Positions 46,349 to 55,375 of a stretch of 64,000 nt of DNA are shown here, in pieces (positions within the stretch are counted from its first letter, which is position 1; the number at the start of each line of letters is the position of its first letter). The notes beneath the pieces are model-generated. The model had not been told where the DNA came from. It searched no databases and saw only the letters and a list, made by a program, of their open reading frames with translations. Location: contig NZ_KB895546.1 in assembly GCF_000374925.1 (NCBI RefSeq), forward strand, positions 124,001-188,000. Reading direction: 5' to 3'. A program made the position numbers and the translations under genes. The DNA comes from Arthrobacter sp. 131MFCol6.1. Its GTDB lineage: Bacteria; Actinomycetota; Actinomycetes; Actinomycetales; Micrococcaceae.

Positions 46349-47318
46349 CGAGGCTCCTGCCGGTCAGGCGCAGGAAGACATCTTCGAGGGAGGAGCGGCG
46401 GACCAGTGAGGTGACCGGACGCAGGCCCCGGGCGGTGACCTGCTCCAGGGCGGCCTCGCCGTCGTGGGCGTAGATGAGCACCCGGTCCGGCAGGGTTTCC
46501 ACGCGTTCGCCGATGCCGCCGAGCTCCGCGCCGACGCTCGCGTTGCGCTCCGAGCCGAAGCGCAGTTCCAGGACCTCCCGGGTGGAGTATTCGCGGATCA
46601 GGCTGGCCGGCGATCCCTCGGCCATGATCTTGCCCTTGTCTACCACGATCAGGCGGTCGCAGAGCTGCTCGGCCTCGTCCATGTAGTGCGTGGTGAGGAT
46701 CAGGGTGACGCCCTGTTCCTTGAGCCGGAACAGCCGGTCCCAGAGGATGTGCCGCGCCTGCGGGTCAAGGCCCGTCGTGGGCTCGTCGAGCAGCAGGATC
46801 CGGGGCTCGTTGATGAGCGAGCGGGCGATCGTCAGGCGCCGCTTCATGCCGCCGGAGAGGGCATCGACTTTGGAGTTGGCCTTGTCCGTGAGCTGGGCGA
46901 ATTCCAGCAGCTCGTCGGCCTTGGGCTTGAGGTAGCTCGTCGGCAGGCCGAAATAGCGGCCGTAGACCAGCAGGTTGTCCCGGACTTTCAGTTCCTCGTC
47001 CAGGTTGTCCTGCTGCGGCACGACGCCCAGATGGGCGCGGACCTCCGGCCCGTGCTGTTCGGGGTCCAGGCCCATGATGTCCAGGCTGCCGGAGGTGCGC
47101 TGCGAGACGCCGCCGATCATCTTCATCGTGGTGGACTTGCCGGCGCCGTTGGGGCCCAGCAGGCCGAAGGCTTCCCCGGCGGGGACGCGGAAGGAGATGC
47201 CGTCGACGGCGGTGACGTCGCCGTAACGTTTGGTGAGGTTCTCGGCGGTGATGACGTACTGGGGAGCGGCGTCGGAGGCGCTGCTCACACGTGATTCTTT
47301 AGAGGCAAGTTCAGACAC
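46341..47318 (-). CDS. ABC exporter ATPase (NodI/DrrA type)
   Basis: About 325 residues from GTG 47318; GTG 47288 is an alternative start. Single ABC domain with GPNGAGKST, signature ALSGGMKRRLTIAR and Walker B ILLLDEPTTGLDPQ, plus the C-terminal DUF4162-like extension of drug-exporter ATPases (about 235-325). First gene of a three-gene exporter operon. Confidence 0.9.
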   Translation of the reverse strand: MSELASKESRVSSASDAAPQYVITAENLTKRYGDVTAVDGISFRVPAGEAFGLLGPNGAGKSTTMKMIGGVSQRTSGSLDIMGLDPEQHGPEVRAHLGVVPQQDNLDEELKVRDNLLVYGRYFGLPTSYLKPKADELLEFAQLTDKANSKVDALSGGMKRRLTIARSLINEPRILLLDEPTTGLDPQARHILWDRLFRLKEQGVTLILTTHYMDEAEQLCDRLIVVDKGKIMAEGSPASLIREYSTREVLELRFGSERNASVGAELGGIGERVETLPDRVLIYAHDGEAALEQVTARGLRPVTSLVRRSSLEDVFLRLTGRSLVD

Positions 47319-47422
47319 CCGCACTACGGTAGTGGATCCCCGCAAACTATGAAAGAGTCTTTTCGTAAAAACTCCTGACGTATCCGTTCCGTTATGCCGG
47401 CAGGCGGTAAACCGTGCGGAAT

Positions 47423-47467
47423 CCTGCGGTGGTTGGGCCCGCAGAACGCCGGCCCAACCACCGCGGG
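47423..47467. terminator. Long hairpin downstream of folD
   Basis: Arms of 17 bases with one mismatch (core CGGTGGTTGGGCC / GGCCCAACCACCG, 13 perfect pairs), loop of 11 bases, 36 bases beyond the folD stop and upstream of the exporter ATPase gene. No T-run on either side. Confidence 0.6.
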
Positions 47468-47502
47468 AGCCTTAGGCGAGCCCCCGCGTGGCGTTCCGCT
47501 GC

Positions 47503-48435
47503 TCAGCGGTTTTTCGCTGCCAAGTGGCGTTCCGCGGTTTCCACCACATTGGCGAGCAGCATGGCGCGGGTCATCGGGCCCACTCCCCCGGGGTTCGGCG
47601 AGAGCCAGGCGGCGACGTCGGCCGCAGCGGGGTCCACGTCTCCGGTGACCACGGCCTTGCCGCTGCCGTCATCGACCCGGCTGACACCGACGTCGAGCAC
47701 GATTGCCCCGGGCTTGAGGTCCCCGGCCTTGATCATGTGCGGCTGCCCGGCGGCGGCGATCACGACGTCGGCCTGCCGCAGTTCTGCCGGCAGGTCCACC
47801 GTTCCGGTGTGGGCCAGGATGACGGTGGCATTGACGTCCTTGCGGGTCAGCAGCAGACCCACGGGGCGGCCGATGGTGACGCCGCGTCCCACCACGAGGA
47901 CGCGCTTGCCGTTCAGGTCGATCCCGTGCCGGGTCAGCAGCTCCACGCAGCCCTTGGGCGTGCACGGCAGCGGGGACTTCATGGGTCCGCTGACGTTGGC
48001 CACGAGCCGGCCCAGGTTCATCGGGTGCAGGCCGTCGGCGTCCTTCTCGGGATCCATGGCCTCCAGGATGACGTCCTGGTCGATGTGTTTGGGCAGGGGC
48101 AGCTGGACGATGTAGCCGGTGCATTCCGGGTTCTCGTTGAGCTCGCGGACCACGGCCAGGAGGTCGTCCTGGCTGGTCTCTTCCGGCAGGTCGCGGCGGA
48201 TGGAGGTGATGCCCACCTCGGCGCAGTCCTTGTGCTTGCCGCCGACGTACCAGGTGCTGCCGGGATCGGAGCCCACCAGGATGGTGCCCAGCCCGGGGGT
48301 GATGCCCTGGGCCTTGAGCACGGCCACGCGCTCGGTCAGCTCGGCCTTGATGGCGGCGGCGGTAGCCTTGCCGTCAAGGATCCGTGCAGTGTCAGCCGTT
48401 TTTGCGGCTGCTTTTGCGGTGTCAGTAGAAGTCAT
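47503..48435 (-). CDS. folD: Methylenetetrahydrofolate dehydrogenase/cyclohydrolase
   Basis: 310 residues. Bifunctional enzyme interconverting 5,10-methylene-, methenyl- and 10-formyl-THF. Motifs [14 protein letters not shown] (catalytic Lys), [12 protein letters not shown] and NADP-binding [16 protein letters not shown] are intact. Begins 3 bases after glyA and should be read from the same riboswitch-controlled transcript. Confidence 0.96.
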   Translation of the reverse strand: MTSTDTAKAAAKTADTARILDGKATAAAIKAELTERVAVLKAQGITPGLGTILVGSDPGSTWYVGGKHKDCAEVGITSIRRDLPEETSQDDLLAVVRELNENPECTGYIVQLPLPKHIDQDVILEAMDPEKDADGLHPMNLGRLVANVSGPMKSPLPCTPKGCVELLTRHGIDLNGKRVLVVGRGVTIGRPVGLLLTRKDVNATVILAHTGTVDLPAELRQADVVIAAAGQPHMIKAGDLKPGAIVLDVGVSRVDDGSGKAVVTGDVDPAAADVAAWLSPNPGGVGPMTRAMLLANVVETAERHLAAKNR

Positions 48436-48438
48436 GGC

Positions 48439-49737
48439 CTACCACTGCTCGTGCTGCGGGTACAGCGGGAAGTCGGCGGCGAGCTTGTCCACGCGTGCCT
48501 GCAGGGACTCGATCTCCGTGGCAGCTCCGGACTTCAGCGCCGTGGCGATGATGTCCGCCACCTCGGTGAATTCCTCGGCGCCGAAGCCGCGGGTGGCCAG
48601 GGCCGGGGTGCCGATGCGCAGGCCGGAGGTGACCATCGGCGGGCGGGGGTCGAACGGCACGGCGTTGCGGTTGACGGTGATGCCGATCGAGTGCAGGAGG
48701 TCCTCGGCCTGCTGGCCGTCCAGCTGGGAGTTGCGCAGGTCCACCAGGACCAGGTGCACGTCGGTGCCGCCGGTCAGGACCGAGACGCCGGCTCCGGCGA
48801 CGTCGGCCTGGCCGAGGCGCTCGGCGATGATCTTGGCGCCTTCGAGCACGCGTTCCTGGCGCTCCTTGAATTCCTCGGTGCCGGCGATCTTGAAGGCCAC
48901 GGCCTTTGCGGCGATCACGTGCATGAGCGGGCCGCCCTGCTGGCCGGGGAACACGGCGGAGTTAAGCTTCTTGGCCCACTCCTGCTTGGCCAGGATGACG
49001 CCGGAGCGCGGACCGGAGAGCGTCTTGTGGACGGTGGAGGTCACGACGTCGGAGTACGGCACCGGGCTCGGGTGCAGTCCGGCGGCGACGAGGCCGGCGA
49101 AGTGCGCCATGTCGGTCCAGAGCAGTGCGCCAACCTCGTCGGCGATCGAACGGAAGGCCTCGAAATCGAGGTGCCGCGGGTAGGCGGACCAGCCGGCGAT
49201 AATCACCTGCGGCTTTTCGGCGATGGCCTGCTCGCGCAGCTTGTCCATGTCGATCCGGAAGTCATGTTCCTCGACCTGGTAGGCGGCGACGTTGTAGAGC
49301 TTCCCGGAGAAGTTCAGCTTCATGCCGTGGGTGAGGTGCCCGCCGTGGGCAAGGGACAGGCCCAGGATCTTGTCGCCCGGGGTGATCATGGCGGCGAGCG
49401 CGGCGGCGTTGGCCTGCGCGCCGGAGTGCGGCTGCACGTTGGCGTATTCGGCGCCGAACAGTTCCTTGACGCGGTCGATCGCGAGCTGCTCGGCGACGTC
49501 GACGTATTCACACCCGCCGTAGTAGCGGCGTCCCGGGTAGCCCTCGGCGTACTTGTTGGTCAGGACGGACCCCTGGGCTTCCATCACGGCGCGCGGGGCG
49601 AAGTTCTCGGAAGCGATCATTTCCAGGGTGCCGCGCTGGCGGCCAAGTTCCTGGGCGAGGACGGCGGCGATTTCAGGGTCGAGTTCGGCCAGCGGCTGGT
49701 TGCTCACGGCGGCTGAGGTGGCGGTGGTAGTAGTCAC
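48439..49737 (-). CDS. glyA: Serine hydroxymethyltransferase
   Basis: 432 residues from GTG 49737 with AGGAG upstream. PLP enzyme making glycine and methylene-THF from serine. The PLP Lys lies in [26 protein letters not shown] and the C-terminal region are normal. First gene of glyA-folD; its 5' leader contains a ZTP riboswitch. Confidence 0.97.
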   Translation of the reverse strand: MTTTTATSAAVSNQPLAELDPEIAAVLAQELGRQRGTLEMIASENFAPRAVMEAQGSVLTNKYAEGYPGRRYYGGCEYVDVAEQLAIDRVKELFGAEYANVQPHSGAQANAAALAAMITPGDKILGLSLAHGGHLTHGMKLNFSGKLYNVAAYQVEEHDFRIDMDKLREQAIAEKPQVIIAGWSAYPRHLDFEAFRSIADEVGALLWTDMAHFAGLVAAGLHPSPVPYSDVVTSTVHKTLSGPRSGVILAKQEWAKKLNSAVFPGQQGGPLMHVIAAKAVAFKIAGTEEFKERQERVLEGAKIIAERLGQADVAGAGVSVLTGGTDVHLVLVDLRNSQLDGQQAEDLLHSIGITVNRNAVPFDPRPPMVTSGLRIGTPALATRGFGAEEFTEVADIIATALKSGAATEIESLQARVDKLAADFPLYPQHEQW

Positions 49738-50050
49738 GAGGAACTCCTGGTAGGCAACGGGTACGGCTATTGGTCAGGCTACCGGCTGGCCCGTTGCACC
49801 GCCCTTTGATTACGGGCCCCTTGACAGCGGGCCGCGACAGCGGCGGCAGGCACCCCGCGCGGGCACCAGCAACGGTGCGGCAGCGGTGATGCTGCCGACC
49901 GGTAAGACATGACCCTCGGCCCAGGCGTACGATCCGTGGTCTTCGTGAGTGCCGCTCCCTGATGGTTAGCCATCCAACGCCAGTTGCGACGGGTTAACAC
50001 TACCAAAACCCTTTCCAAACTGCCCTTGAAGCGCAGGTAGGCTGTTCCTC
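49738..50050. other. Divergent leader region between glyA and purU
   Basis: 313 bases without a gene. Read on the minus strand it holds the ZTP aptamer (49915-49995) and then about 180 bases of leader with short hairpins, for example GGCAGC/GCTGCC (49879-49884, 49891-49896). No U-run terminator was found, so the switching mechanism is open. The purU promoter must lie in the right-hand part. Confidence 0.7.
49915..49995 (-). ncRNA. ZTP (pfl) riboswitch upstream of glyA-folD
   Basis: On the minus strand the order of conserved blocks matches the ZTP aptamer: GTCGCAACTGGCG, hairpin GGATGG-CTAA-CCATC (49961-49975), AGGGAGCGGCAC, a variable linker and terminal ACGCCTGGGCC (49918-49928). Known ZTP riboswitches sense ZMP/ZTP (AICAR nucleotides), which accumulate when 10-formyl-THF is short, and switch on folate/one-carbon genes such as glyA and folD, the genes found here. 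Matching was by eye. Confidence 0.85.
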
Positions 50051-50911
50051 GTGACTGATGAGAACCTGACTGCCTCCTACATCCTGACCCTGTCCTGCCC
50101 CGACCGGCCGGGCATCGTGCACGCCGTCGCCGGAGCCCTCCTGGTGGCGGGCTGCAATATTACAGACTCCCAGCAGTACGGCAGCCAGGGCACGGGCACC
50201 TTCTTCATGCGGGTGGAGGCGACGACGGCGGCGTCCCAGGTAGAGCTGCAGGCGGCGCTGGAACCTGTGGCGCAGGCCTTCGGGATGCAGTGGAGCCTCA
50301 ACCCGGCGGGCCGGAAGGTCCGTACCCTGCTGATGGCCAGCACCTCCGCCCACTGCCTGAATGACCTGCTCTTCCTGCAGCGCTCCGGGACGCTGCCGAT
50401 CGACATTCCGGCCATCGTGTCCAACCACCGCGACCTTGAGGGTTTGGCGGAGTTCTACGGCATCCCGTTCCACCACATCCCGGTCACCCCGGACACCAAG
50501 ATCCAGGCCGAGGACGCCCTCCGGGTCCTGATGAAGGAACACGACATCGAGCTCACCGTCCTGGCCCGGTACATGCAGATCATCTCGGACGAGCTCTGCA
50601 CCGAACTGACGGGCAAGGCCATCAACATCCACCACTCGTTCCTGCCCTCCTTCAAGGGTGCCAAGCCCTACCACCAGGCGCATGCCCGCGGCGTCAAGCT
50701 CATCGGCGCCACGGCGCACTACGTCACTGCGGCCCTGGATGAGGGGCCCATCATCGAGCAGGAAGTCATCCGCGTGGACCACCGGCGCACCGCGGAGCAG
50801 TTCGTCCAGATGGGCCGCGACGTGGAGGGCCGCACCCTCGCCCAGGCCGTGCAGTGGCATGCCGAGCACCGCGTCCTGCTCGACGGCAACCGGACGGTTG
50901 TCTTTAACTAA
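50051..50911 (+). CDS. purU: Formyltetrahydrofolate deformylase
   Basis: 286 residues. Hydrolyses 10-formyl-THF to THF and formate, balancing one-carbon pools. N-terminal ACT-like domain (TLSCPDRPGIVHAVAGALL) and C-terminal formyltransferase domain with INIHHSFLPSFKGAKPYHQAHARGV and LDEGPIIEQEVIRVDH. Divergent from glyA-folD, whose riboswitch senses formyl-THF shortage, so both sides of the region adjust the same pool. Confidence 0.95.
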   Translation: MTDENLTASYILTLSCPDRPGIVHAVAGALLVAGCNITDSQQYGSQGTGTFFMRVEATTAASQVELQAALEPVAQAFGMQWSLNPAGRKVRTLLMASTSAHCLNDLLFLQRSGTLPIDIPAIVSNHRDLEGLAEFYGIPFHHIPVTPDTKIQAEDALRVLMKEHDIELTVLARYMQIISDELCTELTGKAINIHHSFLPSFKGAKPYHQAHARGVKLIGATAHYVTAALDEGPIIEQEVIRVDHRRTAEQFVQMGRDVEGRTLAQAVQWHAEHRVLLDGNRTVVFN

Positions 50912-50932
50912 AAGCGGTCATTAACTGGAGCT

Positions 50933-51376
50933 ATGGAATCCTCCCGCAGGGACCGGCTCGAATCATTTGTGGCGCTGTTGAAGAATGAGGGCCGGCACGG
51001 TGTGCTCGGCCTCGATTGCGGCCCGGGCGCCGACGGGCTGCACTTTGTGCAGTCCGGCATCCATTTCACCGGCGTCGACCAGTCCGAGGAGAATATCCAC
51101 ATCGCCCGGGCGCACGGGCTCGAGGCCACCGTGGCCGGACCAGTCTCGCTGCCGTTCGCCGATGCCGCGTTCGCCTCGGTGTGGGCCGTGGACGCCCTGG
51201 CGGGCCTGGCCCCCGACCAGTGGGACGACGTCGTCCGCGAACTCGGGCGGGTGGCGGAACCGGGCGCGCCGATCGCCGTGGTGCTCCCCGCCCCCGACCC
51301 GCGCAGCGCGGGCGGCTCGCACGGCGAGGGCGGCTGGCGGGGCGAGGGCTTCACGGTGCTCCGCTCCCCCGCCTGA
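50933..51376 (+). CDS. Small class I SAM-dependent methyltransferase
   Basis: 147 residues, 21 bases after purU, with a GGAG site. Methyltransf_11-type core: GVLGLDCGPGADGLHF (SAM motif I, slightly unusual DCGPG), VDQSEENIHIARAHG, LPFADAAFASVWAVDAL and a post-motif ending PIAVVLPAP. Shorter than typical family members (about 200), lacking the last strands. Substrate unknown. The 63-bp palindrome lies 11 bases after its stop. Confidence 0.75.
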   Translation: MESSRRDRLESFVALLKNEGRHGVLGLDCGPGADGLHFVQSGIHFTGVDQSEENIHIARAHGLEATVAGPVSLPFADAAFASVWAVDALAGLAPDQWDDVVRELGRVAEPGAPIAVVLPAPDPRSAGGSHGEGGWRGEGFTVLRSPA

Positions 51377-51387
51377 CCTTCCCTTCC

Positions 51388-51450
51388 CGTTGAGCTATCA
51401 CTTGTGGTGGTTAAACCGCGGGCAAAGCGACCACAACTGATAGCTCAACG
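51388..51450. repeat. 63-bp palindromic element, copy 2
   Basis: Arms CGTTGAGCTATCACTTGTGGT (51388-51408) and the matching 51430-51450 pair at 20 of 21 positions. Same length, ends and layout as 22588-22650, with compensatory base changes in the stem. Sits between the methyltransferase and carbonic anhydrase-like genes. Confidence 0.87.
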
Positions 51451-51478
51451 GGGCGGGGGCGTGTCCTAGGCTGGAGGC

Positions 51479-52000
51479 ATGGCTCCCCTCTACGCATTCG
51501 CCGGTACCGCCCCGGCCGTCCATGACTCCGCCTTCGTCGCGCCCACTGCCTCAGTGATCGGCAACGCCACCCTGGCCGAGAACTCGAGCGCCTTCTACGG
51601 TGTCAGCGTCCGCGCCGATACCGCCGCCATCAGCGTCGGCGCCGGCAGCAACCTGCAGGACAACGTGGTGCTGCACGCCGACCCCGGCTTCCCCTGCACC
51701 GTGGGCGCGAGGGTCAGCATCGGCCACAGCGCCGTGGTCCACGGCTGCACCGTCGAGGACGACTGCCTGATCGGCATGAGCGCCACCATCCTCAACGGGG
51801 CCGTGATCGGCGCCGGGTCCCTCATCGCCGCCGGTGCCGTGGTGCTGGAGGGCACCGTCATCCCGCCGCGCTCCCTGGTGGCCGGAGTTCCGGCCAAGGT
51901 CCGGCGCGAGCTCAGTGACGACGAGTTCGCCGGCGTCCAGCACAACGCCGCCCACTATCAGGAACTGGCACGCGCGCACCGCGAACTTCACAGCGCCTGA
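51479..52000 (+). CDS. Gamma-carbonic anhydrase family protein
   Basis: 173 residues of left-handed beta-helix hexapeptide repeats, the normal length for YrdA/CaiE/PaaY-like proteins. Zinc-binding His candidates are in VVLHADPG and IGHSAVVHG. Many relatives bind zinc but have little carbonic anhydrase activity, so the reaction is uncertain. A GC hairpin separates it from the convergent oxidase gene. Confidence 0.9.
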   Translation: MAPLYAFAGTAPAVHDSAFVAPTASVIGNATLAENSSAFYGVSVRADTAAISVGAGSNLQDNVVLHADPGFPCTVGARVSIGHSAVVHGCTVEDDCLIGMSATILNGAVIGAGSLIAAGAVVLEGTVIPPRSLVAGVPAKVRRELSDDEFAGVQHNAAHYQELARAHRELHSA

Positions 52001-52008
52001 GCTGCACG

Positions 52009-52032
52009 GGCGCCGGCGCCGGAGCCGGCGCC
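52009..52032. terminator. GC hairpin between convergent genes
   Basis: Perfect 9-bp arms GGCGCCGGC / GCCGGCGCC with a 6-base loop, between the stops of the carbonic anhydrase-like gene (52000) and the oxidase gene (52035). Confidence 0.6.
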
Positions 52033-52034
52033 GC

Positions 52035-53732
52035 TCAGTCCAGGGCGATCGGCCCGAGCTCGGAGAGCAGCTCGCCCGGTCCGGGATTCCCGGCGGGGGT
52101 GGAGCCACCGAGGTGGTTGACCACGCCCCAGACGGCGTTGAGCCCGGTGGTGACGGCTCCCTCGGCCCAGCCGGCGGTGAAGGAGACGTCGTCGCCGGCG
52201 AGGAAGATCCCGCGCTGTTCGGCCGGCAGCCCGTCCTGCTTGAAGTGCGTGAAGAGCCGCTGCTGGTAGCGGTAGTGCCCCGGCAGGTTGGCCTTGAAGG
52301 CGCCCATGAAGTTGGGGTCGGCCTCCCAGGAGACGGTGATCGGCTGGCCCACGATGTGGCTGGCGATGTCCACCCCGGGGTAGATCTGCTGCAGCGAGTG
52401 CAACATGAGCTCCGCCCGTTCCTCTGCGGTGAGCGAGAGCCACTTCAGCGCGTCGTCGTTCCAGGTGTAGGACAGCAGGATCACGGCCGGCTGGTCCGGG
52501 CCGTTGTCCAGCAGGTAGGTGGCACGGTTCAGCCGATCGGTCAGCGTCATGGACAGGACCTCGCGGCCGGTGGCCGGGTCGATGTCCTTCCAGAACGGCC
52601 GGTCCACCATGACGAAGGTCTTGGAGGACTGCATGTAGTGGGAGCGCTCGATCGCCGTCCACAGTTCGGCGGGGAACAGGGCCTCGTCCGTGTGTATCCG
52701 GGTCGAGAGCAGCCACGACTGGCAGGTGGTCACCACCGCCGGGTAGGCCGATTCGCGACCCCAGCGTTCGCGGACCCGGAAGTCGCCGCTGCCGTCGCGG
52801 GCGATGCGGTCGACCGCTCCGCGCGGCGCGCCTGCGTGCAGCGAGGCCAGCGAGGTGCCGTCCGGCCAGTGTGCCATGCCCGACGGCGCGTGCTCCCACA
52901 GTGCCTCGGGGAGCCGCTGCGCGCCGCCGTCGATGAGCCGGTGCCGGTCATCGGCGTCGGTGTAGACCACGCGAAGGATTTCGAGGATCGAGTTGGGGAA
53001 GTCGGTGTCCCAGCCCCCGGTGCCGAATCCCACCTGCCCGAAGGCCTCGCGGTGGGCGAATCCGGCTTCCTTGAAGGAGTCGCTGCCGGCGATGAAGCCG
53101 TAGAACGTCTGCTCGTCCAGCTGCGGGAGCAGCGCGTTCCAGAGGTCCTTGATCCGGGCTGTGTCCCGGGCGCGGATGGCGTCCTGCATCTCGGCGAACC
53201 CGGCGCCGTCGTTCACGGCGGCCTTCCACGCGTCCGCCACCTCACGGAAGAACGGCGGGAGGTCGGCCGCGGTCTCGGCATAGTATTTCTGGCCCGCGAG
53301 CTCGATCACCGTGCTGGAGGTCGCCGGCGCCAGTGGATTGGGGAAGGCCCGGGTCTGCAGCCCGAGCAGGTCCACGTAGTGGTAGAAGGCTTTGCCGGAT
53401 TCCGGAAAACGCATTCCGCCGAGGTCCGCCACGATCCCCGGCGCGGACGGGAAACTGGCGGTCCGCAGCCGGCCGCCGATCCTGTCGGCCTCGTAGACCA
53501 CGGGCCGCAGGCCCAGCTTCATGAGCTCATATGCGGTCACCAGTCCGGACAGTCCGGCCCCGACGACGGCGACCTCGGTCCCGTAAAGCTCGGGCGGCAC
53601 CGATCCCAGGCCCGCCGGGTGGGCGAGGTAGTGGTCGTAGCTGAACGGGAAGTCCGGATTCAGCATGGTGATGGGCGCCGCGCCCGGTTCAGCAGCGGGC
53701 CGAGGGGCCGGAAGTTCGGTGGCGATGGTCAT
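52035..53732 (-). CDS. Flavin monoamine oxidase family (amine or L-amino-acid oxidase/2-monooxygenase)
   Basis: 565 residues. FAD dinucleotide motif VAVVGAGLSGLVTAYELMK (about 54-73) and VYEADRIGGRLRT; near the C-terminus GIFLAGDDVSFTAGWAEGAV is the second flavin-binding segment. The N-terminal NPDFPFSYDHYLAHP and overall length resemble tryptophan or phenylalanine 2-monooxygenases and L-amino-acid oxidases more than short monoamine oxidases. The start overlaps the permease stop by 4 bases, so the permease and oxidase are coupled. Exact substrate unknown. Confidence 0.82.
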   Translation of the reverse strand: MTIATELPAPRPAAEPGAAPITMLNPDFPFSYDHYLAHPAGLGSVPPELYGTEVAVVGAGLSGLVTAYELMKLGLRPVVYEADRIGGRLRTASFPSAPGIVADLGGMRFPESGKAFYHYVDLLGLQTRAFPNPLAPATSSTVIELAGQKYYAETAADLPPFFREVADAWKAAVNDGAGFAEMQDAIRARDTARIKDLWNALLPQLDEQTFYGFIAGSDSFKEAGFAHREAFGQVGFGTGGWDTDFPNSILEILRVVYTDADDRHRLIDGGAQRLPEALWEHAPSGMAHWPDGTSLASLHAGAPRGAVDRIARDGSGDFRVRERWGRESAYPAVVTTCQSWLLSTRIHTDEALFPAELWTAIERSHYMQSSKTFVMVDRPFWKDIDPATGREVLSMTLTDRLNRATYLLDNGPDQPAVILLSYTWNDDALKWLSLTAEERAELMLHSLQQIYPGVDIASHIVGQPITVSWEADPNFMGAFKANLPGHYRYQQRLFTHFKQDGLPAEQRGIFLAGDDVSFTAGWAEGAVTTGLNAVWGVVNHLGGSTPAGNPGPGELLSELGPIALD

Positions 53733-55264
53733 GAGATCTCTGCCTTAAGTTCCTGGTGTGTGGAGTTGTCTGGTTGGCGGCTAGATAGGTCAAGGTATTC
53801 CTCGTGGCTCAGGGCAGCCACCCTGGAGTTCTTCCGGCCGTAGCCGAAGTAGGCGGCACAGCCAACGAGCATCCAGGCACCGAACACCGCCCAGGTCTCG
53901 GCGCCGAGGTTGGCCATGAGGTAGGCGCACATGAGGGCGCCGAGAATCGGGGTCAGCGGAAAGAGCGGGACGCGGAAGCTGCGCGTGAGCTCGGGGCGGG
54001 TCCGCCGCAGGTAGAGGACTGCCACGTTGACCAGGGCGAAGGCGAACAGGGTGCCGATGCTGGTCGCGTCCGCGAGGGCACCGAGCGGCACCAGGCCGGC
54101 GGTCAGTGCGACGGCGGTGCCGACGATCAGGGTTCCGGCGGCCGGCGTGCCGGTCCGGGCCGAGATCCGGCCGAAGACCTTGGGCACCAGGCCGTCCCGC
54201 GACATCGAGAGCAGGATCCTGGTCTGCCCGTACAGGACGGTGAGCACGATGCTGGCGATGGCGAGCACGGCGCCGACGGCGAACACCACGCCAACCCACG
54301 GCTGGCCGGTGATTTCCTCAAGGATCTTCACGAGGGCCGCCTCGGTGCCGTCGAACCAGCCCCAGGGGCGCGCGCCGATGGCGGCGACGGCCACGAGCAC
54401 GTAGATGCTGGTGACGATCAGCATGGAGAGCAGGATGGCCCGCGGGAGGTCGCGCTTGGGGTTGCGGGCCTCCTCGCCGGCCGTGGAGGCGGCGTCGAAG
54501 CCGATGTAGGAGAAGAAGACCCTGGAGGCTGCGGCGGAGACGCCGGCGGCGCCCATCGGCATGAGGGGCGCGAAGTGCCCGCCGTTGAAGGCGGTGAAGG
54601 CCACGGCGCAGAAGAACAGCAGGATGCCGACTTTGACCAGGACGATCGCCGTGTTGATCCACGCGCTCTCCTTGGCGCCGCGGACCAAAAGCACCGTGGC
54701 CAGGCCCACAATCACGATTGCGGGCATGTTCAGCACGCCGCCGGCCCCCGGCGGTTGCGAGATGGCGTCCGGGAGTTCCAGGCCGAAGACCGCCAGGGCC
54801 TCGTTGACATACTGGCCCGCACCGACCGCGACGGCGGCCACGGAGACGGCGTATTCGAGCACCAGGCACCAGCCGCAGATCCAGGCCATGCCCTCGCCCA
54901 TGGTGGCATAGGTGTAGGAGTAGCTGGAACCGGCGGCAGGGACGAGGCCGGCCATCTCCGCATAGGACACGGCGGAGAGCAGGGCGGCGAAGCCGGCGAT
55001 GGCGAAGGAGATCCAGATAGCCGGGCCGGCGAGCGGCACCGACTGGCCCAGGATGACCAGGATGCCGGTGCCCAGGGTGGCGCCGACGCTGATCATGGTC
55101 AGCTGCAGGACACCGAAGCTGCGGACCAGCCGCGTGCCGCCGTGTCCGGTCTCGGCCTCTCGGACCAGCTGTCCGATCGGCTTGCGGCGCAGGAGCTGGG
55201 CGGTGAGCCCGGGACGGCCGGCTTCCGCCGGCGGGCGTTCGCCGATCAGAGTTGGCACAGTCAT
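53729..55264 (-). CDS. APC family amino-acid permease
   Basis: 511 residues from ATG 55264. Twelve or so membrane segments; the N-terminal VLQLTMISVGATLGTGILVILG and FSYIGFDAASTAGEEARNPKRDLP are typical of the cationic-amino-acid/polyamine branch of the APC superfamily. Cytoplasmic membrane uptake system. Coupled to the oxidase, so it probably imports that enzyme's substrate. It is divergent from the PucR gene across 111 bases. Confidence 0.9.
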   Translation of the reverse strand: MTVPTLIGERPPAEAGRPGLTAQLLRRKPIGQLVREAETGHGGTRLVRSFGVLQLTMISVGATLGTGILVILGQSVPLAGPAIWISFAIAGFAALLSAVSYAEMAGLVPAAGSSYSYTYATMGEGMAWICGWCLVLEYAVSVAAVAVGAGQYVNEALAVFGLELPDAISQPPGAGGVLNMPAIVIVGLATVLLVRGAKESAWINTAIVLVKVGILLFFCAVAFTAFNGGHFAPLMPMGAAGVSAAASRVFFSYIGFDAASTAGEEARNPKRDLPRAILLSMLIVTSIYVLVAVAAIGARPWGWFDGTEAALVKILEEITGQPWVGVVFAVGAVLAIASIVLTVLYGQTRILLSMSRDGLVPKVFGRISARTGTPAAGTLIVGTAVALTAGLVPLGALADATSIGTLFAFALVNVAVLYLRRTRPELTRSFRVPLFPLTPILGALMCAYLMANLGAETWAVFGAWMLVGCAAYFGYGRKNSRVAALSHEEYLDLSSRQPDNSTHQELKAEIS

Positions 55265-55375
55265 CGTTGACGTCCTTATCTTCAGTAGTGGTCGGTTTCC
55301 CGAACCAACCCTAGGCGTGTGAGCCACCTCTCAAGGTTGTGCAAAATGACCTGTAGTCTTCACTCATGAGACTTA

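Noticed and set aside
47488-49716. A 742-codon open frame antisense to folD and glyA
   Set aside because: Shadow of two well-supported enzymes; no recognisable domain and no start signals.
49738-50050. Glycine riboswitch in front of glyA
   Set aside because: The conserved glycine-aptamer blocks were not found; the sequence fits the ZTP aptamer instead.
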